Shown piece by piece: positions 41,626 through 50,454 of a stretch of DNA of 64,000 nt; the stretch's first letter is position 1; every line of letters begins with the position of its first letter. The stretch covers positions 6,262,001-6,326,000 of the forward strand of contig NZ_CP195106.1 of the NCBI RefSeq assembly GCF_051175385.1, given 5' to 3'. The stretch is from Tundrisphaera lichenicola (lineage in GTDB: Bacteria > Planctomycetota > Planctomycetia > Isosphaerales > Isosphaeraceae). The position numbers and the translations under genes were made by a program. The notes beneath the pieces are model-generated. The model was not told the origin of the DNA and did no database searches. It saw nothing but the letters and a program-made list of their open reading frames with translations.

Positions 41626-42852
41626 ATGTCCTCCACGACCGATACGGCTCGCGTCTCGTCCAACCTGCCCGACGCCCTGGGACGCTTCGGGGCCTTCGGC
41701 GGCCGGTTCGTCCCCGAGACGCTGATGGATGCCCTGAATCAGCTTTCCCGGGCGTATGACGAAGCCCGGCGCGATCCCGAGTTCCAGGCGAGGCTCGACT
41801 ATCTCCTGGCCGACTACGTGGGCCGCCCCTCGCGCCTCTTCCTGGCCGAGAGGCTGACCGAGATGGTCGGCGGGGCGAAGATTTACCTGAAGCGTGAGGA
41901 CCTGAACCACACCGGCGCCCACAAGATTAACAACGCGCTGGGGCAGGTCATGATCGCCCGAAGGATGGGCAAGACTCGCGTGATCGCCGAGACCGGCGCG
42001 GGGCAGCACGGGGTGGCCACGGCCACGGCCTGTGCCCTCTTCGGACTGGATTGCACGATCTACATGGGCGAGGAAGATATCCGCCGCCAGAAGCTGAACG
42101 TCTTCAACATGCGGACCATGGGGGCCAACGTGGTGCCCGTCACCTCGGGCTCGAGGACGCTCCGGGATGCCACCAACGAGGCGATGCGCGACTGGATGGG
42201 CTCGTCCAAGGAGACCCACTACACGATCGGCAGCGTGGTCGGCCCGCACCCGTTCCCGATGATCGTCCGGGACTTCCAGGCGGTCATCGGTCGCGAGACC
42301 AGGGCCCAGTGCCTCGACCGGCTGGGACGCCTGCCCGACCTCGTCGTGGCCTGCGTGGGGGGTGGTTCCAACGCGGCGGGGATGTTCTACCCGTTCGTCC
42401 ATGACGAGTCGGTCGAGCTGGTGGGTGCCGAGGCGGGGGGCCGAGGTCCTCTCTCCGGCGACCACGCCTCCAGCCTGACCCAGGGTCGGCCCGGCATCCT
42501 CCACGGGAGCTTCAGCTACGTCCTCCAGGACGACGACGGCCAGACCGACGACGTCCACTCGATCTCCGCCGGCCTGGATTATCCCGGAGTCGGCCCGGAG
42601 CACAGCTACTGGAAGGACACCGGCCGGGTCCGATACGAGAGCATCACCGACGCCGAGGCCCTGGACGCCTACAACGCCACCGCCCGCAAGGAAGGCATCC
42701 TCCCCGCGCTCGAATCGAGCCACGCGATGGCCCAAACCTTCAAGGAAGCCGCCAAGCTGGGGGCCGACAAGGTCGTGGTCGTCTGCCTCTCCGGTCGGGG
42801 CGACAAGGACGCCTTCGAGGTCGCCCGGCTTCGCGGCGAGCCGATGGGATGA
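41626..42852 (+). CDS. trpB: Tryptophan synthase beta subunit
   Basis: 408-aa PLP enzyme condensing indole with serine, working in an alpha2-beta2 complex with TrpA. Diagnostic sequence: GRFGAFGGRFVPETLM, KREDLNHTGAHKINNALGQ (PLP Lys100), AETGAGQHGVATAT (catalytic Glu122), VACVGGGSNAAGMF (phosphate loop) and LQDDDGQTDDVHSISAGLDYPGVGPE. Standard TrpB1 length. ATG 41626 is the first that makes biological sense; the frame runs open upstream. trpA follows after a 231-bp spacer holding a REP-like hairpin; no other trp genes are in view. Confidence 0.97.
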   Translation: MSSTTDTARVSSNLPDALGRFGAFGGRFVPETLMDALNQLSRAYDEARRDPEFQARLDYLLADYVGRPSRLFLAERLTEMVGGAKIYLKREDLNHTGAHKINNALGQVMIARRMGKTRVIAETGAGQHGVATATACALFGLDCTIYMGEEDIRRQKLNVFNMRTMGANVVPVTSGSRTLRDATNEAMRDWMGSSKETHYTIGSVVGPHPFPMIVRDFQAVIGRETRAQCLDRLGRLPDLVVACVGGGSNAAGMFYPFVHDESVELVGAEAGGRGPLSGDHASSLTQGRPGILHGSFSYVLQDDDGQTDDVHSISAGLDYPGVGPEHSYWKDTGRVRYESITDAEALDAYNATARKEGILPALESSHAMAQTFKEAAKLGADKVVVVCLSGRGDKDAFEVARLRGEPMG

Positions 42853-42888
42853 GTCGGCAGTGTCCCACGCGAGAGGGATCCTGGAATG

Positions 42889-42934
42889 CCCCTCTCCCCC
42901 CGGAAGAGGGTGGCCGAAGGCCGGGTGAGGGGTC
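42889..42934. repeat. REP-like palindromic element between trpB and trpA
   Basis: CCCCTCTCCCCCCGGAAGAG followed by GGTGGCCGAAGGCCGGGTGA and GGGG: an outer stem CCCCTC/GAGGGG, an inner CCTCT/AGAGG and a hairpin GGCC-GAA-GGCC. This sequence type recurs as an interspersed element in many GC-rich bacterial genomes. Within this window I see one copy. Confidence 0.65.
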
Positions 42935-43083
42935 CCGTCCGATCCACCTTGGCGGGTTGGCGATGATCCGGGGACACCACCAAAACTCGTCCCTCCAGGG
43001 TAATCCTGTGACCTTGCCCCGGATGACTCCCGCCTGATTCACCTTTCATTAAACTTCCACATATTCGATTCGCCAGGGCGACC

Positions 43084-43908
43084 ATGAACCGCATCGATTC
43101 CCTCTTCGCCCGCCTCAAGCGGGAAGGCCGACCCGCCCTGATGCCGTTCGTGACGGCCGGCGACCCCGACCTGGCCACGACGGCCGCCCTGATCTCCGAG
43201 ATGATCCGCCAGGGGGCCGACATGATCGAGGTCGGGATCCCCTATTCCGACCCGATCGCGGACGGCCCGGTGATCGCGGCCAGCTACACCCGAGCGTTGA
43301 ACGGCGGCGTCAAGCTGTCGAGGATCTTCGAGACCTTCCGGGTGCTCCGGGCCGAGGACACCGAAGGGCCTTCGGGCCTCACGCCGATGGTCGCGATGAT
43401 CTCTTATGCGATCATCCACCGACAAGGGCCCGACCGTTTCCTCCGCGAGGCCGCGACCGCGGGCTTCGACGGCCTGATCGTCCCCGACCTGCCGGTCGAG
43501 GAGTCGGACTCGCTCTGTCGCTTGGCCACGGCGATGGACCTCCGCCTGATCCAGCTCATCACCCCCACCACCCCTCGCGAGCGGGCCCTGGCGATCGCCC
43601 GATCGACCACCGGGTTCATCTATTACGTCTCGGTCGCGGGGATCACCGGCGAGCGGCGAAGCCTCCCGCCCGAGCTGGCCGAGAACGTGGCCTGGCTCCG
43701 GTCGCAGACCGACCTGCCAATCTGCATCGGGTTCGGGATCGGCACGCCCGAGCAAATTCGCGAGCTGGCCCCGGTCGCCGACGGCCTGATCGTCGGGAGC
43801 GCCCTGGTCCGCCGGCTGGCCGACGCTTCCAGCCGCACTCAGCGGGAAGTCGTCCAGGATATCGGTCAATTCGTCGCCGAATTGGCGGGCGGGATCGATC
43901 GCGCCTGA
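43084..43908 (+). CDS. trpA: Tryptophan synthase alpha subunit
   Basis: 274-aa TIM-barrel lyase that cleaves indole-3-glycerol phosphate to indole, channelled to TrpB. Catalytic Glu49 and Asp60 sit in MIEVGIPYSDPIADGPVI with exactly the Salmonella numbering. Other signatures: MPFVTAGDPD, DGLIVPDLPVEE, LITPTTPRER, FIYYVSVAGITGER and CIGFGIGTPEQI. AGGGCG lies before the ATG. Separated from trpB by 231 bp containing a hairpin element, so the two may be differentially expressed despite acting as a complex. Confidence 0.97.
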   Translation: MNRIDSLFARLKREGRPALMPFVTAGDPDLATTAALISEMIRQGADMIEVGIPYSDPIADGPVIAASYTRALNGGVKLSRIFETFRVLRAEDTEGPSGLTPMVAMISYAIIHRQGPDRFLREAATAGFDGLIVPDLPVEESDSLCRLATAMDLRLIQLITPTTPRERALAIARSTTGFIYYVSVAGITGERRSLPPELAENVAWLRSQTDLPICIGFGIGTPEQIRELAPVADGLIVGSALVRRLADASSRTQREVVQDIGQFVAELAGGIDRA

Positions 43909-43958
43909 ATACGCCTCGGCTCGCTCGAAGGCGGATTTTCGAGATCGACGATATAGAC

Positions 43959-44459
43959 TCAATCCCCTTCGAGCTCGATCCCCGGCACTTCGATCGAGTC
44001 TCGGAGGGCGTGGAGGATGTGCCCCTGGGGACAAATGGTGTTCCGGCCCCGGATGGCCGTACCCTCCTCCTCGAACTCCCAGGATTCGCGGCGAACCTGC
44101 TCGGGCGAGTAGGCCGCCGAGCAGGCCGGGCACTCGACGCCGACGAAATCCCCGGCGCCGATCAGATGATCGGCAACGCGGTCGATGGCCGGCTCGTGGA
44201 CCAGTTCGGGCTGGACGATCGCTTCTTCCTCGGACGGGAGCTTCTCCAGCCAATCGGCGCAGGCCTGGAGCCTCTGGTTCTCGGCCATCAGCTTCATGAC
44301 CCGGAGATCCCAGTCCCGGTGTTCTTCGAGAACCTCGCGGATCCGGGCCAGGATCGCCCCGGGGCGGAGCAGGAAGATCCCGTGCTCGACCCGGAATCGT
44401 GCCTGGTCGAACACGACGAAGGCGGAGTCGTCGGGGCTCTGGTAGCGGACGAGTGGCAT
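43959..44459 (-). CDS. Protein of unknown function with zinc-ribbon-like cysteines
   Basis: 166-aa soluble protein, not recognised. The first 80 residues are mixed then helical (ILARIREVLEEHRDWDLRVMKLMAEN). The C-terminal half has Cys110-x2-Cys113 (ECPACSAAY) and Cys143-x3-His147 (ICPQGHILH), spaced like a degenerate zinc ribbon. It sits 42 bp downstream of the beta-CASP gene on the same strand and may share its transcript. A nucleic-acid link is plausible from that neighbour but unproven. Confidence 0.62.
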   Translation of the reverse strand: MPLVRYQSPDDSAFVVFDQARFRVEHGIFLLRPGAILARIREVLEEHRDWDLRVMKLMAENQRLQACADWLEKLPSEEEAIVQPELVHEPAIDRVADHLIGAGDFVGVECPACSAAYSPEQVRRESWEFEEEGTAIRGRNTICPQGHILHALRDSIEVPGIELEGD

Positions 44460-44501
44460 GGCGAAACCCCCGGCTCGGGGCCATCCGTGGATCGGTGCGT
44501 A

Positions 44502-45887
44502 TCAGACCTCGAACGAATCGAGTCGTTCCGGGATGACGACGGGCGACTCGACGTGAGGTTGCAGGATCGTCCGGAGCCCTTCCATGCTCTCCGGCTCGCC
44601 GTGGACGATGAACGCCTTGCCGATCTTGCCGCCGGACTGCTCGTACCACCAGGCCAGGTCGTTCTTGTCGGCGTGCCCGGAGAAGCCGTCGAGGACGTAG
44701 ACGGCGGCGTTCAGCTCGAACCACTGGTCCATGATCTGGATCCGCTCGACCCCGTCGGCGATCTTCCGGCCGAGGGTCTTCTCGGCCTGGTAGCTGACGA
44801 TCACGATGGCGTTGTCGGGGTTGCCCACGGCATGCTTGAGGTGGTGCCGGATCCGGCCCGCCTCGCACATCCCCGACGACGCGATGACGACCATCGGGCC
44901 GGGCTGGAAGTTCAACCGTCGCGAGTCGTCCCAGCTCTCGCAGTAGTCGACGTACTTCGACCCGAAATACTTCGGATCCTGGTCCATCATCCGGCGGGCG
45001 TCGGCCGTGTAGGCCCCGGGATACTCGCGATGGATCTCGGTCAGGCGGAGGGCCAACGGGCTGTCGACATAGACCGGAATCGGCCGGACCTTGTGGACGG
45101 CGAAGAGTTCCTGGAGGCAGTAGACCATCCGCTGGGTCCGGCCCAGGCTGAACGCCGGGATCACGATCCGGGACTGGAGCCGGATCGCCCGGGCGACGAT
45201 GGCGTGAAGCTGCTTCATCAGCTTATCGCTGGGCTCGAGCTCCTTGTTCCCGTAGGTGCTCTCGGTCACGAGGATGTCGATCTCCCGGATCGGGGTGGGG
45301 TCGGGCAGGAGGCCCACATTCCGCCGCCCGAGGTCGCCGGTGAAGACGAACCGGCGAGGCTTGCCGTCCTCCGTGTAGTCGAGCTGGATGATCGCCGAGC
45401 CGAGGATGTGCCCGGCGTCGCGATAGGTCAGCGTGACCCCTTCCAGGATCTCGGTCGGCTCGTCGTAGGCGAGCCGGTGGAACTGATCGACCACGCACTC
45501 GACATCGCCGAGTTCGAACAGGGGGTCGACGGGCTCCTTCGAGGCCGACTTCAGGGTGATGTTCCGGGCGTCCTCCCGCTGGATCCGCGCGCTGTCGCGG
45601 AGCATGACGCTGGTGATGTCGGCGGTGGCGGGGGTCACGTACATCGGCCCGCGATACCCGGCCCGGACCAGGCAGGGGAGCCGGCCGATGTGATCGTTGT
45701 GCGCGTGCGAGACGATCACGGCGTCGATGTCGCGCGGCTCGAACGTGAAGCTGCGGTTGGGACTCAGCGGGTCGATCCGATCCGAGTCGAACAGGCCGCA
45801 ATCGAGCAGGATCCGGTGCCGGCCGATCTCCAGGAGATGGCAGCTTCCCGTGACCTGGCGAGCCGCGCCGTGGAACGTGATTCGCAA
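44502..45887 (-). CDS. Beta-CASP metallo-beta-lactamase-fold RNase-like protein
   Basis: 461-aa member of the MBL/beta-CASP group (YSH1/CPSF73-like bacterial exonuclease family). Metal ligands: HAHNDHIG (His61, His63, Asp65, His66), DAGHILGS, FTGDLGRRN and the C-terminal SGHADKNDL and VHGEPESM. The beta-CASP insert and RNA-specificity region include ESTYGNKE, IPAFSLGRTQRMVY and VVIASSGMCEAGRIRHHL. Likely an RNA-processing nuclease. Start ATG 45887; the 287-bp upstream gap is AT-rich near 45975-46110. Confidence 0.92.
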   Translation of the reverse strand: MRITFHGAARQVTGSCHLLEIGRHRILLDCGLFDSDRIDPLSPNRSFTFEPRDIDAVIVSHAHNDHIGRLPCLVRAGYRGPMYVTPATADITSVMLRDSARIQREDARNITLKSASKEPVDPLFELGDVECVVDQFHRLAYDEPTEILEGVTLTYRDAGHILGSAIIQLDYTEDGKPRRFVFTGDLGRRNVGLLPDPTPIREIDILVTESTYGNKELEPSDKLMKQLHAIVARAIRLQSRIVIPAFSLGRTQRMVYCLQELFAVHKVRPIPVYVDSPLALRLTEIHREYPGAYTADARRMMDQDPKYFGSKYVDYCESWDDSRRLNFQPGPMVVIASSGMCEAGRIRHHLKHAVGNPDNAIVIVSYQAEKTLGRKIADGVERIQIMDQWFELNAAVYVLDGFSGHADKNDLAWWYEQSGGKIGKAFIVHGEPESMEGLRTILQPHVESPVVIPERLDSFEV

Positions 45888-46174
45888 ACGAACATCCTCC
45901 CGTCCCGTATCGCGACGCCCCAGGACCTGGCGGGCCGGAATGGGTCATCGGCATCAACTCGGGAGACCACCTCTCCCGAAAACATTTTTGGAATTTTTTC
46001 TTGCTTTCCTCATGTTGCCAGGATGTGACATTCATTACAAGTGGCTTGACAATCCCGAGAACCCGACTGGGCTTCTCGAAATCCGAAAGATGGTCTACAG
46101 TTTGCTAGAGACGATCGCCGTTCGGGATTGTCAGCGTGACGAGCCGTGTCCGACCGGGTGAGGAGCGCCCCGTT

Positions 46175-46714
46175 ATGACGCGAGATTTGCCCCAGTCCCA
46201 TCCCCTCCACCGCCTCTTCCGAGGCCTGACCGAGACGACCTTCATGGACGAGCTCGGGATCGGCGATCCTGGCCTGGTGGGGTACGTTGCCAACTTGCTG
46301 GCCCGATTCGTCCCCAGCCAGGGCGTCTGGCGCCTCCGCGATGATCAGGGCCGCCCGATCGGCGAGGTCGCCACGATGCTCGCCGAGGCCGAGTCGACCA
46401 CCGACGAATGTCGACGCCTGGAGTGTTACCGCCATGTCGGCGACTACACGTTATTTTGGACCGGCGTCTACCCCGAGGCGCTCGGGCGTCTCCAATCGAG
46501 CCGCTCGGCCGATCAGCTGATCGACTTTCAGGTCCAGGGAAAACGGTCGTATTACGTGGCGAGCACGCTCGGGGCCGAGGAAGCCCCGGTCCTCCGCCGC
46601 CTCAGTGCCGAGTTCGAGCTCTGCGCGTTCGGACTCTCCCGGGTCCGCAAAGAGTGGGAGCGTCACGATCCCGAACCGCCGAAGGGGCCGATCCAGGGGG
46701 TCATCGGCGCCTGA
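46175..46714 (+). CDS. Protein of unknown function
   Basis: 179-aa soluble protein; family not recognised. It begins HPLHRLFRGLTETTFMDELGI and keeps a strongly amphipathic helical pattern throughout, with DECRRLECYRHVGDYTLFWTG and GKRSYYVAST as the most distinctive stretches. ATG 46175 has GAGGAG nine bases upstream; a GTG at 46136 would add 13 residues. No signal or membrane helix. Upstream lies the divergent beta-CASP gene; the shared 287-bp gap contains a run of T (TTTTTGGAATTTTTTC) unusual for this genome. Confidence 0.62.
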   Translation: MTRDLPQSHPLHRLFRGLTETTFMDELGIGDPGLVGYVANLLARFVPSQGVWRLRDDQGRPIGEVATMLAEAESTTDECRRLECYRHVGDYTLFWTGVYPEALGRLQSSRSADQLIDFQVQGKRSYYVASTLGAEEAPVLRRLSAEFELCAFGLSRVRKEWERHDPEPPKGPIQGVIGA

Positions 46715-46863
46715 TACTCCCGAAGCTGGGCCAGGGCACCTCGGCATCGACCCGCGAATGGCGAGACTTCGCCGACTCGTTCGGGTAAACTCCTCTGGAA
46801 CCGGGCGGGACGAAGCCCGCCGGTCGAGCCCCGGTGGAGTGGTCCGAGGTGATCCCCAGCCCG

Positions 46864-47685
46864 ATGACACGGTATCGATCCGATGATCTCCGCCGATTCG
46901 CCTCGTCGTTGCTGACGGGGCTCGGCGTGGCCGCTCCTCGGGCGGCTTCCATGGCCACGCATCTGCTCTGGTTCGATGCAGCTGGTGCCTCGCATCACGG
47001 CATCGCAACGCTGCCGATCTGGCTCGACCGGCTCGCTCGTCACGAGATCAACCCGAAGGCCGAGGAGCGGGCCGGACGCGAGCGGGCCGGTACGGCGGTC
47101 CTGGACGGGCAGGGGGGGCTCGGCCCGCTGGTCCTGGCCCGGGCGTCGGGGATCGCATCGGAGAAGGCCCGAGACGTCGGCGTGGGGATCGTCCGGGTGG
47201 TCGGGGTGCTCGACCCCGGACCGGCGGCACCCGCCGTCGCCGACCTGGCCATCGGCCCATTCCTGGCCGGGATCGGGGGGCCAGGACCTTCCTACGCGAT
47301 CGGGATCCCGATGCCCGGCGGGCTCCCCGCGATCTACGACTCGGCCCTCGGATCGGCCGAAGGGACCGGGAGTCGACCAGTCCTCGGCCCGGGGAGCGGC
47401 CTGGATCTGCTGTCGGCCTGGATCGGCGCGGCCTCGGGCGGCGAAGGCTGGACCGTCGTGGCCCTCTCGATCCCCGCGATGGAGCCCCTGTCCGGCTTCC
47501 ATGCCCGGATCGCCGACTCCTCCCGACCAATAAACGTATCTGGATACCTGGCTCCCGACGCCTGGGAATCCGCCCGCGCCGAGATCCGGGAGCGGGGCAT
47601 CCCCCTGGATCAGGCCGCATCGGTCGCCCTCCAGCCCTGGGCGGATCGGCTGCAAGTCCCCTGGCCTTCACCCCTGGCCGTTTGA
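46864..47685 (+). CDS. Malate/L-lactate dehydrogenase (Ldh2-family)-like protein, degenerate
   Basis: 273-aa relative of the NAD(P)-dependent Ldh2 family (malate, lactate, ureidoglycolate dehydrogenases, about 340 aa). The N-terminus fits: YRSDDLRRFASSLLTGLGV, AASMATHLLWFDAAGASHHGIATLP and HEINP, then AGTAVLDGQGGLG. Beyond residue 100 the fit fades: the usual second His/Asn segment reads VVGVLDPGPAAPA here, and about 70 residues are missing. It may therefore be a non-catalytic or re-purposed paralogue. ATG 46864 is chosen; GTG 46834 is an alternative. Followed closely by the rhomboid gene. Confidence 0.6.
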   Translation: MTRYRSDDLRRFASSLLTGLGVAAPRAASMATHLLWFDAAGASHHGIATLPIWLDRLARHEINPKAEERAGRERAGTAVLDGQGGLGPLVLARASGIASEKARDVGVGIVRVVGVLDPGPAAPAVADLAIGPFLAGIGGPGPSYAIGIPMPGGLPAIYDSALGSAEGTGSRPVLGPGSGLDLLSAWIGAASGGEGWTVVALSIPAMEPLSGFHARIADSSRPINVSGYLAPDAWESARAEIRERGIPLDQAASVALQPWADRLQVPWPSPLAV

Positions 47686-47716
47686 TCCTCCGACGGGCGA
47701 GTGCAAGGAGATCCCG

Positions 47717-48502
47717 ATGGTCTTGCCGCTGGGGGATGTCGAGAAGACCCGGATCGTGCCGGTGGCCACCTACTTCCTGATGGCCATGAACATCGCGCTC
47801 TTCTTCGTCGAGCAGGATCAGGGCGAGACCTTCCGGGCGACCTTCGCGGCGACGCCTTACGAGATCACCCACGACGTCGACATCGATCGCCCGATCGAGA
47901 TCCACGTCGAGCCCGACGAGGTGGAAGGCCTCCGCGCCCTCCGCGAGGCCCAGACGATCCCACAGGGGCCATTCCCCTTCCCCAACCAGATGTGGCTGAC
48001 CGTGTTCACGGCCATGTTCCTCCACGCGAGCCCGCTTCACCTGGCCGGGAACATGCTGTTCCTCTGGATCTTCGGCGACAATGTCGAGGAAGTCCTGGGG
48101 ACCATCCGCTATCTCCTGGTCTACCTGCTCTGCGGGATCGCCGGATCCCTCGCGCAGATCATGGCCGCCCCCGACTCGCTGATCCCGACCCTGGGAGCCT
48201 CCGGGGCGATCGCCGGCCTGATGGGAGCCTACATCGTCTGGTTCCCGCATAATCGCGTGCGGGTCCTGATGTTCAACTTCCTGACGATCATGCCAGCCTT
48301 CGTGGTCATCGGCATCTGGATCCTGCTCCAGGTCCTCCAGGGATACGGCTCGATCGGCCGGCTGGGGGAAGTCGGCGGCGTGGCCTACCTGGCCCACATC
48401 GGCGGGGCGGCCGCCGGGATCCTGGTGGCGATCCTCTTCCGCGAACGGGCCATCGCCTCGCAGGCGGCCGCCTATCGGGATCACTGGGGGGACGACTACT
48501 GA
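47717..48502 (+). CDS. Rhomboid-family intramembrane serine protease
   Basis: 261-aa membrane protein of six helices. The catalytic dyad is Ser162 in GASGAIAG and His227 in LAHIGGA; the oxyanion-hole Asn is in HLAGNMLFLWIFGDN (residue 112). A long loop after the first helix (about 35-90, acidic) is characteristic of the bacterial subgroup that includes archaeal-like rhomboids. It cleaves transmembrane substrates; targets unknown. The ATG lies 31 bp after the Ldh2-like gene. The C-terminus is short and polar (AYRDHWGDDY). Confidence 0.92.
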   Translation: MVLPLGDVEKTRIVPVATYFLMAMNIALFFVEQDQGETFRATFAATPYEITHDVDIDRPIEIHVEPDEVEGLRALREAQTIPQGPFPFPNQMWLTVFTAMFLHASPLHLAGNMLFLWIFGDNVEEVLGTIRYLLVYLLCGIAGSLAQIMAAPDSLIPTLGASGAIAGLMGAYIVWFPHNRVRVLMFNFLTIMPAFVVIGIWILLQVLQGYGSIGRLGEVGGVAYLAHIGGAAAGILVAILFRERAIASQAAAYRDHWGDDY

Positions 48503-48525
48503 GCGACCCGGCCGGAAGGGGCGGC

Positions 48526-49122
48526 TCAGGCCGACCGGCGGACCGGCCGAGCCTCGGAGGTCCGTCCCATCAGGTCACCCCGGGCGATCGCCCCGCGCCG
48601 CTCCAGGACGGCTCCCACTCCATTCAGCGCCAGGCACCAGGAAACGCCGTAGATCAGGTACGCGTAATCCGGATTCCGCGCGATCAGGAGCGCGGTCAGT
48701 GACATCTGGACCGCCGGGATCAGGAAGCCGAGGTGGAAGATCCAGGCCATCGTCGCGAATCCGAACGTGGCGAGGGTGGCCCAGACGGCCTTGAACCAGT
48801 CGGTCTCGAAGCCCACCAGCGAGTTCATGCTGGCCGTGCTGAAGGCCAGGATCAAAAAGGTAATCCAGACCCGGGCCACCACCAGCAGGAGCGAAGGGGT
48901 CGGTCTCTTCGACTCGCCAACCAGGAACTTTCGGGCGATCAAGAAGGCCGCAATCAGGTCGACCCCCCAGAGGGGCAGGAAATGAACCGGGGCCCGGTCT
49001 CCCCTCCCGTAGAGGACCTGGCAGACGGAGAAGACCACCAGGTGAGCCCAGCCGACGGCGATCAGCCCCAGACCCCACCGGTCCCGGAGGGCAACCTGTT
49101 CGAGATCGGCGACATCAGACAT
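48526..49122 (-). CDS. Membrane protein of unknown function
   Basis: 198-aa protein with about five membrane helices (WGLGLIAVGWAHLVVFSVCQ, FLPLWGVDLIAAFLIA, VARVWITFLILAFSTASM, WATLATFGFATMAWIFHLGFLIPAV and LIYGVSWCLALNGVGAV). No known family. ATG 49122 (MSDVADLEQVALRDRWG) is preferred; the frame opens 17 codons earlier at 49173 without a clear ribosome site. Convergent with the rhomboid gene (23 bp) and divergent from the MlaE gene. Confidence 0.62.
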   Translation of the reverse strand: MSDVADLEQVALRDRWGLGLIAVGWAHLVVFSVCQVLYGRGDRAPVHFLPLWGVDLIAAFLIARKFLVGESKRPTPSLLLVVARVWITFLILAFSTASMNSLVGFETDWFKAVWATLATFGFATMAWIFHLGFLIPAVQMSLTALLIARNPDYAYLIYGVSWCLALNGVGAVLERRGAIARGDLMGRTSEARPVRRSA

Positions 49123-49264
49123 CAAGCCCGACCTGTGGCTGGCGGAATCATGGTCGCTGGGCATCAATCTCATCTCGGATAAGTCGAACGGACTTCTGGG
49201 GAAGCTCGGTAAAGTTTAGCACATGGGTCAGTCAGTTGACGTGGGATCTTGAAGGGAGCCTGCG

Positions 49265-50047
49265 ATGGTCGGTTCGCTCGTGGATGGGCTGGTCGATTTC
49301 GGGAGATTCGTCGGGTACGCCGTCCAGGTGATCCGGGCCCTCCCCCGAGCGGCCCGGGATCGACCGGCCGAGGTCCTCCGCCAGTTCGAGCGGGTCGCCT
49401 GGGGGGGCCTCCCGGTGGTGGCGGCGGCCGGGACCAGCATCGGCCTGGTGACCTGGCTCCAGGTCCGGAGGCTCCTGGCCACCTATGGGGCCGAGGAGAC
49501 CTTGCCCAGCGTCCTCTCGGCCGCGGTCCTGGTGGAAACCGGGCCGGTCCTGGCCAGCCTCCTGGTAGCGGGACGGATGGGGGCCGGCCTGGGGGCCGAA
49601 CTCGGATCGATGACGATGACCGAGGAACTGGACGCCCGAGAGGTCCTGGGCGCCTCGACCATCGATTCGCTGGTCGCCCCCCGGGCGATCGCCTGCCTGG
49701 TGGCCGTCCCCCTCCTGACGATCCTGATCGACGTCTTCGCGATCCTGGGAGGATTCGGGGCCGAGTTGATCGGCGGCTCGCTCTCGGCCGAGGCCTTCCG
49801 GAATCGTTCGCTCGACTTCCTCCGGCTCTCCGACGTGATCCCCGCGACCCTGAAGACGGCCGTCTTCGGTCTCCTGATCGCCCTGATCGGCTGCTGGACG
49901 GGCTTGAACGCCGACCGGTCGACCGAGGCCATCGGTCACGCCGCGACCCGGGGCGTCGTCCTCTCGATGCTCGCGGTCTTCGCCGCCAACGTCGTGATCG
50001 TCCCGCTGGTCCAGGCCATCGTCGAGGCCGTCGGCTGGACCGGATGA
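49265..50047 (+). CDS. MlaE-family ABC transporter permease
   Basis: 260-aa permease of the Mla/Mkl lipid-transport class, moving phospholipids or related lipids between membranes. Typical features: an amphipathic N-terminus (GRFVGYAVQVIRALPRAA), then WGGLPVVAAAGTSIGLVTW, a conserved core LVETGPVLASLLVAGRMGAGLGAELGSM with TEELDA following, and PRAIACLVAVPLLTI. The usual partners, an MlaF ATPase and an MCE (MlaD) protein, are not adjacent on either side. The upstream gap has the phrase TTTAGCACAT near 49215, not a clear promoter. Confidence 0.88.
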   Translation: MVGSLVDGLVDFGRFVGYAVQVIRALPRAARDRPAEVLRQFERVAWGGLPVVAAAGTSIGLVTWLQVRRLLATYGAEETLPSVLSAAVLVETGPVLASLLVAGRMGAGLGAELGSMTMTEELDAREVLGASTIDSLVAPRAIACLVAVPLLTILIDVFAILGGFGAELIGGSLSAEAFRNRSLDFLRLSDVIPATLKTAVFGLLIALIGCWTGLNADRSTEAIGHAATRGVVLSMLAVFAANVVIVPLVQAIVEAVGWTG

Positions 50048-50094
50048 TCCCGGAGGATCATGCGTCGGACGTCCGGGCCCCGCCAAGCGTCACT

Positions 50095-50454
50095 TCAGCG
50101 ACGCCTGAGCCACGGCTTGAAGTTCTTCAGGGGACGCCGAGCCGGCGCATACCCGTAGTGCGAAGTATATCCCGCCCCATGTCCGCCCTGCATCGGGAGG
50201 TAGTACCCGCCGTTCCGGGAATAACCGGGCACGGATGGAGCGTACGTCGTCGAGTATCGCGGGGCGAAGGTCGGCGATGGATAGGTGGGGACCGGATATT
50301 GCGTCGCCGGTGGTCGATAGTTCGAGGAATAGGTTCGGTAGGGGGCGTGGATGTACGTCCCCTGTTGGGCCGAAGCCGTCGAATGATCGGCGAGCAGGAT
50401 GGCCGCCAGAGCCATGCCGAAGCAGGATGGTGCGAAACATCGAATGCCGTGCAT
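50095..50454 (-). CDS. Small Tyr/Pro-rich exported protein
   Basis: 119-aa exported protein. Signal peptide to about residue 30 (CFGMALAAILLADHSTASA). The mature chain is dominated by Tyr, Pro, Ser and Thr (YRTYSSNYRPPATQYPVPTY; YSTTYAPSVPGYSRNGGYYL) and ends in a basic KPWLRRR. ATG 50454 has GGAGGCG eight bases upstream, better than codon 1 of the longer frame. Composition resembles the 24613-24927 product. A structural or adhesive envelope role is inference. Confidence 0.68.
   Translation of the reverse strand: MHGIRCFAPSCFGMALAAILLADHSTASAQQGTYIHAPYRTYSSNYRPPATQYPVPTYPSPTFAPRYSTTYAPSVPGYSRNGGYYLPMQGGHGAGYTSHYGYAPARRPLKNFKPWLRRR

Noticed and set aside
43904..43960. Terminator after trpA (CGCCT..AGGCGGATTTT)
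   Set aside because: Only a 5-bp stem with a long loop and four Ts; too weak to list.
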